Part shown: positions 5,521 to 9,759 of the stretch, one piece after another
Layout of the letters: each line of letters begins with the position of its first letter
Numbering within the stretch: position 1 is the first letter of the stretch
Assembly: GCA_902491915.1 (NCBI GenBank)
Contig: CABUJL010000071.1
Location: forward strand, 1-9,759
Reading direction: 5' to 3'
DNA length: 9,759 nucleotides
Source: an uncultured Collinsella sp.
GTDB lineage: Bacteria > Actinomycetota > Coriobacteriia > Coriobacteriales > Coriobacteriaceae
The notes under the pieces: model-generated
Told to the model about the DNA's origin: nothing
Seen by the model: the letters and a program-made list of their open reading frames with translations, nothing else
The model's database searches: none
Translations under genes and position numbers: made by a program

Positions 5521-7881
5521 CTAAGCCAACCCCAGCAATATGCCCGCCGAATGCACGACAAACGCCACGATCCAGGCGACGGCGACCTGAAACGCGAACA
5601 CTGCCACGGCGTAGCGTCCGCCCAGCTCGCTCTTAACGGCGCCGATGGCTGCCACACAGGGCGGGTACAGCAGCGTAAAGACCAAAAACACGTAGGCAGT
5701 AAACGGCGAGAACATCGTCGACAGTGCCGCAGGCGAGGTTGCGCCCAAAAGCACCGTGAGCGTCGAGATGACGCTCTCCTTGGCAATGAGTCCCGTGACG
5801 AGTGCCGTCGAGGCGCGCCAGTCGCCAAAGCCGAGCGGGGCCAACACCGGTGCGATGATGCTGCCCAGACCGGCAAGCAAACTTTGCGACTGGTCGGCGA
5901 CCACGTTAAAGCGAATATCGAACGTCTGCAGGAACCAAATGACCACGGTAGCGGCAAAGATAATGGTAAAGGCCTTGGTAATAAAGTCCTTGGCCTTATC
6001 CCATGCCAGCATCACCGTCGTCTTGACGCTCGGCAGGCGGTAATTGGGCAGCTCCATGATAAACGGCACTGGGTCGCCCTTAAATGCCGTGCGGTTGAGC
6101 ACCAGGGCGGCAATGCAGCCGACCACGATACCGATCAGATAGAGCGAGACCATGGCGGGGACTGTCGCCTGCGGGAAAAACGCCCCGCACAGCAGGCCGT
6201 AGACCGGCAGCTTGGCCGAGCAGCTCATAAACGGCGTGAGCATGACCGTCATCTTGCGGTCGTGCTCGGATGGGAGCGTACGGGTCGACATGATAGCCGG
6301 CACGGTGCAGCCAAAACCGACGAGCATGGGCACAAAGCTGCGGCCCGACAGGCCAAAGCGACGCAGCACCTTATCCATGACAAAGGCCACGCGCGCCATG
6401 TATCCGGAGTCTTCCAGAATGGAGAGGAACAAGAAGAGCACGACGATAATCGGCAGGAAGGTCAGCACGCTGCCCACGCCCGTAAGCACGCCGTCGACAG
6501 CCAGCGAGCGCACCACGTCGTTGGTTCCGAACGCCTTGAGGCCCGCATCGGCCGAGGCGATGATGGCAGCGATGCCGTCCTCCATAAGTCCCTGCAGCGC
6601 CGCGCCAATCACGCCAAACGTCAGCCAAAAGACGAGGCCCATGATCACCAGGAACGCCGGAATGGCCGTGTAGCGACCCGTCAGGATGCGGTCGATCTTG
6701 ACGGAGCGCACGTGCTCGCGGCTCTCGTGCGGTTTGACGACGCAGCGCCCACACACGTCGCCGATAAAGCTAAAGCGCATATCGGCCAGCGCGGACAGGC
6801 GGTCGGTGCCGGCTTCGCCCTCCATCTGGGTAATGATGTGCTCGATAGCGTCGAGCTCGTTGCGATCCAGGTGAAGCGCCTCGGTCACCAGCTCATCGCC
6901 TTCAACCAGCTTGGTCGCCGCAAAACGCACCGGAATGTGCGCCGTCACGGCATGGTCCTCAATCAGGTTGGCAATGCCGTGGATGCAGCGATGCAGTGCA
7001 CCGCCGTCCGAGCCATCGGGCGCACAGAAGTCCAGGCGACCGGGGCGCTCGCGGAACCGCGCCACGTGCAAGGCATGATCCACCAGTTCGCCGATACCCT
7101 CGTTGCGGGCAGCGCTAATGGGGACAACAGGCACGCCCAACAGGCTCTCGAGCAGGTTGACGTCCACGGCGCCGCCGTTGGCCGTCACCTCGTCCATCAT
7201 GTTGAGCGCGATGACCATGGGGCGGTCGAGCTCCATAAGCTGCAGCGTCAGGTACAGATTGCGCTCAATGTTGGTGGCGTCGATGATATCGATGATGGCG
7301 TCGGGGTTTTCGTCCAAGATGAATTGGCGGCTGACGATCTCTTCGCCCGTGTACGGAGACAGCGAATAGATGCCGGGCAGGTCGGTAACGCTCGCCTCGG
7401 GGTGGTTGCGGATGGTGCCGTCCTTGCGGTCGACCGTCACGCCGGGAAAGTTGCCGACGTGCTGATTAGATCCGGTAAGCTGGTTGAATAGCGTGGTTTT
7501 ACCGCAGTTTTGGTTGCCAGCGAGGGCAAAATGCAGCGGTGCGCCCTCGGGCACAGCCGTCTTTGCTGCGCGGGGCGAATACGTCCCCTCGCCGAGCGCC
7601 GGGTGCTCCGTCGTACCGATTGCGGCGTTGGCGCGCGGACCGGTATCGGTGTCGTGCACATCCACGAGCTCAATGCGTGCGGCATCGTCCTTGCGCAGCG
7701 TCAACTCGTAGCCACGCAGGCGGATCTCGAGCGGGTCGCCCATGGGGGCGTACTTCATCATGGTGACTTCGGTGCCCGGCGTTAGGCCCATGTCCAAAAT
7801 ATGCTGTCGGAGTGCCTGGTCGTCCGATGCCACCGATGCGACAACGGCGTCCTTTCCAATCTCGAGTGTATCGAGCTTCAC
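5521..7881 (-). CDS. feoB: Fused FeoA-FeoB ferrous iron transporter
   Basis: Inner-membrane Fe(II) uptake protein of 786 residues with FeoA joined to the N-terminus. The FeoA-like SH3 domain spans about 1-75 (HILDMGLTPGTEVTMMKYAPMGDP). A Pro/Ala/Gly-rich linker runs to about 115. The FeoB G domain follows with P-loop GNQNCGKT (122-129), switch segment GNFPGVTVDRK, DLPG (167-170), NMMD (227-230) and SAA (256-258). A helical spacer domain leads to the membrane part from about 406, with the two conserved gate segments (VGFGCTVPAIMSTRTLP and FMSCSAKLPVYGLL). No separate FeoC is seen. I choose GTG at 7881: a GGGGGAGG lies 9 bases upstream and the FeoA domain starts there, whereas in-frame ATGs at 7932 and 8073 lack a good ribosome site and would read through the operator and repeat DNA. 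Confidence 0.96.
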   Translation of the reverse strand: MKLDTLEIGKDAVVASVASDDQALRQHILDMGLTPGTEVTMMKYAPMGDPLEIRLRGYELTLRKDDAARIELVDVHDTDTGPRANAAIGTTEHPALGEGTYSPRAAKTAVPEGAPLHFALAGNQNCGKTTLFNQLTGSNQHVGNFPGVTVDRKDGTIRNHPEASVTDLPGIYSLSPYTGEEIVSRQFILDENPDAIIDIIDATNIERNLYLTLQLMELDRPMVIALNMMDEVTANGGAVDVNLLESLLGVPVVPISAARNEGIGELVDHALHVARFRERPGRLDFCAPDGSDGGALHRCIHGIANLIEDHAVTAHIPVRFAATKLVEGDELVTEALHLDRNELDAIEHIITQMEGEAGTDRLSALADMRFSFIGDVCGRCVVKPHESREHVRSVKIDRILTGRYTAIPAFLVIMGLVFWLTFGVIGAALQGLMEDGIAAIIASADAGLKAFGTNDVVRSLAVDGVLTGVGSVLTFLPIIVVLFLFLSILEDSGYMARVAFVMDKVLRRFGLSGRSFVPMLVGFGCTVPAIMSTRTLPSEHDRKMTVMLTPFMSCSAKLPVYGLLCGAFFPQATVPAMVSLYLIGIVVGCIAALVLNRTAFKGDPVPFIMELPNYRLPSVKTTVMLAWDKAKDFITKAFTIIFAATVVIWFLQTFDIRFNVVADQSQSLLAGLGSIIAPVLAPLGFGDWRASTALVTGLIAKESVISTLTVLLGATSPAALSTMFSPFTAYVFLVFTLLYPPCVAAIGAVKSELGGRYAVAVFAFQVAVAWIVAFVVHSAGILLGLA

Positions 7882-7890
7882 GTCCGTGTT

Positions 7891-7898
7891 CCTCCCCC
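7891..7898 (-). promoter_or_regulatory. Ribosome binding site fixing the feoAB GTG start
   Basis: On the minus strand GGGGGAGG lies 9 bases before GTG at 7881. It is the only strong Shine-Dalgarno near the FeoA domain and decides against the longer ATG starts. Confidence 0.8.
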
Positions 7899-7924
7899 GG
7901 CGCCCACAGGGCGTTGCATTTATG

Positions 7925-7974
7925 TTCACCATGGCTAACCGTTTGCCATGGCTAACCAATTTAACCATGCATGA
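7925..7974. promoter_or_regulatory. Putative metal-responsive operator (tandem TTNNCCATGGNNAA)
   Basis: Two 14-bp imperfect palindromes, TTCACCATGGCTAA (7925-7938) and TTTGCCATGGCTAA (7942-7955), lie 17 bp apart and both run on into CC. This makes a direct repeat of CCATGGCTAACC at 7929-7940 and 7946-7957. A weaker third version, TTAACCATGCATGA, lies at 7961-7974 and overlaps the -10 box. They sit just downstream of the predicted feo -10, where a bound repressor would block transcription. On the minus strand the half-site GGTTAGCC resembles the TTAGGTTAGC half of DtxR/IdeR boxes. A DtxR-family Fe(II) repressor is therefore the likely binder, by inference from the target gene and position. Confidence 0.6.
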
Positions 7975-8000
7975 TAGCGCGAACATGCAAGGATGTTCAA
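7971..8000 (-). promoter_or_regulatory. Probable feoAB promoter
   Basis: The minus strand has -35 TTGAAC (complement of 7995-8000), an 18-base spacer and -10 TATCAT (complement of 7971-7976). Transcription would start near 7964, giving a leader of about 80 bases that contains the palindromic operators. A perfect 6-bp inverted repeat, GAACAT (7981-7986) with ATGTTC (7993-7998), lies between and across the boxes and could be a further protein site. Confidence 0.55.
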
Positions 8001-8037
8001 TCGACAGATCGGTGCAATGGGAATTCTGGGCCATTGC

Positions 8038-8074
8038 TTCCCAGACGGGCCTCTCGGGGAAACTGCGTCCCACT
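8038..8074. repeat. Hairpin-family element, copy 1
   Basis: A stem TTCCC/GGGAA (8038-8042, 8057-8061) encloses a 14-base loop carrying GGCCTCT at loop positions 6-12. The intact right arm continues as ACTGCGTCCCACT; the matching left arm is degraded beyond 5 bp. Bases 8047-8074 are repeated at 8109-8136 with one mismatch in 28. Confidence 0.75.
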
Positions 8075-8099
8075 ACTCAGGCGAATTCCGGTCCCCAAT

Positions 8100-8136
8100 T
8101 TCCCAATGGGGCCTCTCGGGGAAGCTGCGTCCCACT
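8100..8136. repeat. Hairpin-family element, copy 2
   Basis: The layout matches copy 1: TTCCC (8100-8104), a 14-base loop (8105-8118) with GGCCTCT at positions 6-12, then GGGAA (8119-8123) running into GCTGCGTCCCACT. The repeat spacing between copies is 62 bp. Its left arm is likewise degraded beyond the inner 5 bp. Confidence 0.75.
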
Positions 8137-8150
8137 CTGAAGCGTCAAAA

Positions 8151-8196
8151 CGGGATGCGCTTTCCGGTTGAGGTCTCTAGCGGAAAGCGCATCCCG
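8151..8196. repeat. Hairpin-family element, copy 3 (intact)
   Basis: A perfect 16-bp stem, CGGGATGCGCTTTCCG (8151-8166) with 8181-8196, encloses a 14-base loop. The loop carries GGTCTCT at positions 6-12, the same register as copies 1 and 2, while the stem sequence differs from theirs. This is the only fully paired copy and gives the element its expected shape: a 46-base hairpin. Confidence 0.85.
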
Positions 8197-8212
8197 GAAT
8201 CTGCAGCAGAAA

Positions 8213-8240
8213 CGGGACGCAGTTTCCGAACGGAGAGCCC
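8213..8240. repeat. Hairpin-family element, copy 4 (inverted half copy)
   Basis: CGGGACGCAGTTTCCG (8213-8228) followed by AGAGCCC (8234-8240) is the family arm and a shifted version of the loop motif, in the opposite orientation to copies 1 and 2. Bases 8214-8227 are a perfect 14-bp reverse complement of 8058-8071 in copy 1, so copies 1 and 4 could pair over 140 bases. No second arm is recognisable. Confidence 0.6.
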
Positions 8241-8326
8241 AGCAATGTTGCGCAACAACGGGCGAGCGTTCGCCCTTAGCATGAGGACGGAAGGAAATGT
8301 GCCCAGCCTTCGCGCGGGCGCCAATC

Positions 8327-8334
8327 GAGGGGAG
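8327..8334 (+). promoter_or_regulatory. Ribosome binding site fixing the zinc-ribbon gene start
   Basis: GAGGGGAG lies 7 bases before ATG at 8342. The in-frame ATG at 8297 has AAGGA only one base upstream, which is too close. This favours the start that places the zinc-ribbon cysteines right at the N-terminus. Confidence 0.75.
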
Positions 8335-8341
8335 TCTGCAC

Positions 8342-9565
8342 ATGTTCTGCCGAAATTGCGGGTCGAAGATCGAGGACGGGGCCAGATTCTGCCCCGTGTG
8401 CGGCGAGCCCATTGCCGCCGAATATGAAGCCCCGGCCGAATCGCAGGGCGACTATCAACCCGCCCCGGCAGCCGAGGCGCAGCCGACGACACCGGCGGCG
8501 ACGAAGGCCAAGCGCTCAAAGAGGCCCCTCGCGATCGCGGCCGTCGTGATCGCATTGCTCGCTGCGGGCGGCGGGGCCGGCTACTACTTCGGCGTCTACG
8601 CCCCCGAGCAGGCTCGACAGGCAGCCGAACAGGAGGCGCTCGCGGCAAAGCACGCCGTGCGCTTTAGCGTCTCGGCCCAAGACTGGGACACCTCGGCAGG
8701 CGCGAGCAGACTGCCGGTGCACATCACGGGCAAGGAGGAGCGCGGCAAGAAGGTCGACACCGTACGCTACATTGACAGCGACGGCGGGGGCGTCGAGCTC
8801 CGCCGCGGCAGCTACGAGGCAGAGGTCGCCGCCTCCCCCATCGCCGCCGACGGCACGATCTACGCTGTCCCCACCGACAAGCTCGACATCAAGTTGGGAG
8901 AGAAGGCCGCCGAGAAGAAGGCCGTCGACGCGGGCGACGTGACGCTGGAGCCGGTCGAGGCGTCCGAAGTGACCGACGACCAGATCGCCGCGGCAAAGAA
9001 GTACGCCGAGGAGGACGAGGACGCCAAGAAGGCCGGCTTCGACTTCGACGCCGAGGCACTCGCGACCGCCGCGACCAAGCGCCGCGACGACGCCGTGGCA
9101 GCCAAGCAGGCCGAGGAAGAGGCAAGGCGCCAGGCAGAGGAAGAAGCGAGGAAGGCCGAGGAGGCTAGGCAGGCGCGCACCATCGAAACCGATTACTTCA
9201 CCATGGTCCTTCCCGACTGGTTCCCCATCGATCAGTTTACGGTTCAAACAACCGACCATGCAGACCAGGGGGATGGGATGGGTGCATATACCATGGTCCT
9301 AGTAACCGCAAAAGATAGCTTTTATCCAAACGGGAAAAACAACCCAAACTTATGTCCAAACTTCGGCATCTGTGCTGACACAAATGGCCTGCCCGGTGTT
9401 GGATGCGCTTTTTATAAGGAGCTCGGCAATACACAGGGTCATACAGTTCGAGTCTGGGGCGGGTCATATGGCGAGTGGAACGGAAAGACAATCGACGATA
9501 GGCCATTCGGAATGAGCGGCGACGATTACGCCAACCTCCTCGCATCCTGCACCACACTGAAGTAG
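8342..9565 (+). CDS. Zinc-ribbon, single-TM, coiled-coil membrane protein of unknown function
   Basis: A 407-residue modular protein. An N-terminal zinc ribbon with Cys3, Cys6, Cys17 and Cys20 (CRNC and CPVC) is followed by a Pro/Ala-rich linker. A basic stop (KAKRSKR, 55-61) precedes one membrane helix (about 62-86). A beta-rich domain (about 105-185; LPVHITG, GSYEAEVAASPI, DGTIYAVPTDKLDI) leads into an Ala/Glu/Lys-rich coiled-coil region (about 185-280). The C-terminal domain (about 281-407) contains TDYFTMVLPDWF and four cysteines (338, 344, 355, 403). The predicted topology has the ribbon in the cytosol and the rest outside. Zinc-ribbon plus TM architecture recalls TcaA-type cell-envelope proteins and many uncharacterised Coriobacteriia proteins, but I cannot assign a role. 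GC content falls sharply at about 9215, near the start of the C-terminal domain. Confidence 0.9.
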   Translation: MFCRNCGSKIEDGARFCPVCGEPIAAEYEAPAESQGDYQPAPAAEAQPTTPAATKAKRSKRPLAIAAVVIALLAAGGGAGYYFGVYAPEQARQAAEQEALAAKHAVRFSVSAQDWDTSAGASRLPVHITGKEERGKKVDTVRYIDSDGGGVELRRGSYEAEVAASPIAADGTIYAVPTDKLDIKLGEKAAEKKAVDAGDVTLEPVEASEVTDDQIAAAKKYAEEDEDAKKAGFDFDAEALATAATKRRDDAVAAKQAEEEARRQAEEEARKAEEARQARTIETDYFTMVLPDWFPIDQFTVQTTDHADQGDGMGAYTMVLVTAKDSFYPNGKNNPNLCPNFGICADTNGLPGVGCAFYKELGNTQGHTVRVWGGSYGEWNGKTIDDRPFGMSGDDYANLLASCTTLK

Positions 9566-9583
9566 CCGGCTGCCGCCTCAACA

Positions 9584-9607
9584 TAAAATAATCCGTAAAA
9601 TAATCCG
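9584..9607. repeat. Tandem 12-mer, two perfect copies
   Basis: TAAAATAATCCG occurs twice head to tail (9584-9595 and 9596-9607), about 20 bases after the zinc-ribbon stop codon. Its AT-richness is unlike the surroundings. Confidence 0.85.
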
Positions 9608-9676
9608 CTTTCCTCTGTCGCATGCGAAACATCCAGGGAGTGTCCCAAGGCGCCGGCACTTAAGGAACGTCCCCAG

Positions 9677-9707
9677 CTGCCGGAAGCCGATATTTTGACG
9701 CCGGCAG
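9677..9707. repeat. Short inverted repeat CTGCCGG/CCGGCAG
   Basis: Perfect 7-bp arms (9677-9683 and 9701-9707) surround a 17-base AT-richer loop. A further pair, AGTGTC (9639-9644) and GACACT (9707-9712), suggests a degraded larger inverted element. A role as terminator is possible but no T-run follows. Confidence 0.5.
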
Positions 9708-9759
9708 ACACTATGACCCAATCCGAGGGCACTAAAAAGATAGGAGCCCCCGCTCGTGA

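Larger units (their letters stand above)
7882..8341. other. 460-base intergenic region between divergent feoAB and zinc-ribbon genes
   Basis: No gene is supported here. The left third holds the feoAB ribosome site, operators and promoter. The middle, 8038-8240, holds four related hairpin elements. To their right are a perfect 12-bp palindrome TGTTGCGCAACA (8246-8257) and a 6-bp hairpin GGGCGA-GCGT-TCGCCC (8260-8275). A perfect 7-bp inverted repeat GCAATGG/CCATTGC (8014-8020, 8031-8037) lies beside the first element. I find no convincing plus-strand promoter for the zinc-ribbon gene. Confidence 0.7.
9566..9759. other. Intergenic end region, no complete gene
   Basis: No gene is supported. Visible structure: a tandem AT-rich 12-mer, a 4-bp hairpin GGGA-GTG-TCCC around 9636-9646, and an inverted repeat CTGCCGG (9677-9683) with CCGGCAG (9701-9707). 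At the very end TAGGAG (9741-9746) stands 9 bases before a GTG at 9756, which could start a plus-strand gene beyond the window. No strong terminator for the zinc-ribbon gene is seen. Confidence 0.5.

Noticed and set aside
5397..5957. Upstream extension of the SotB-like frame into the feoAB gene
   Set aside because: It overlaps the 3' end of feoAB and crosses the hairpin and promoter. The ATG at 5396 has GGAGAGG and matches the start of SotB relatives.
5419..7491. Long plus-strand open frame (690 codons) opposite feoAB
   Set aside because: His/Arg/Gln-rich composition is typical of antisense frames over a GC-rich gene, and the opposite strand encodes an unmistakable FeoB.
7981..7998. GAACAT-N6-ATGTTC as a LexA/DinR SOS box
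   Set aside because: The Gram-positive LexA box has GAAC and GTTC separated by 4 bases; here the gap between GAAC and GTTC is 10.
7882..8073. 64-codon N-terminal extension of the FeoAB frame to ATG at 8073
   Set aside because: It would code through the promoter, operators and a hairpin element, and lacks a ribosome site. The GTG at 7881 has one and begins the FeoA domain.
8038..8240. CRISPR array
   Set aside because: Only two near-identical direct copies exist, the rest are inverted or differ in stem sequence, spacing is irregular, and no cas gene is present.
9756..9759. Start of a downstream plus-strand gene (GTG after TAGGAG)
   Set aside because: Only four bases remain in the window, so nothing supports a coding sequence beyond a plausible ribosome site.

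Overview
The window is high-GC bacterial DNA. Its gene content (a fused FeoA-FeoB iron transporter, a zinc-ribbon membrane protein with an Ala/Glu/Lys-rich region, a SotB-type exporter) together with hairpin-rich intergenic DNA suggests a gut Actinomycetota of the Coriobacteriia, most like Collinsella. This assignment is inference from gene type and composition; no rRNA or other taxonomic marker is present.

Layout, left to right. Bases 1-208 are non-coding and open with a 96-base three-tier inverted repeat. A PLP-dependent class I/II aminotransferase (209-1345, minus) is divergent from an unrecognised 220-residue protein (1439-2101, plus). That gene converges, with one base between stop codons, on a probable two-gene minus-strand operon: a GH13 alpha-amylase-family enzyme (2670-4046) followed 3 bases later by a hypoxanthine/uracil-DNA glycosylase-family protein (2103-2666). 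A 67-base hairpin with perfect 22-bp arms (4118-4184) separates the amylase from a SotB-like MFS exporter (4200-5396, minus). A GC-rich hairpin (5445-5479) separates the exporter from the FeoAB fusion (5521-7881, minus, GTG start). The 460-base gap 7882-8341 is the richest non-coding stretch. It holds the feo promoter, two 14-bp near-palindromes 17 bp apart that look like a metal-regulator operator, and a cluster of four related hairpin elements. The last gene (8342-9565, plus) is a zinc-ribbon/one-TM/coiled-coil protein whose C-terminal quarter has much lower GC than the rest. Bases 9566-9759 are non-coding, with short tandem and inverted repeats.

The genes do not form one pathway. The parts that fit together are feoAB with its putative iron-responsive promoter, and the amylase (starch or maltodextrin breakdown) near a sugar-efflux-type MFS protein. 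No phage, CRISPR, transposase, tRNA or rRNA is visible. The best candidate for something undescribed is the hairpin family at 8038-8240: at least three copies share a 14-nt loop with the same 7-base motif (GGYCTCT on the plus strand) at the same loop position, although their stems differ in sequence and preservation.
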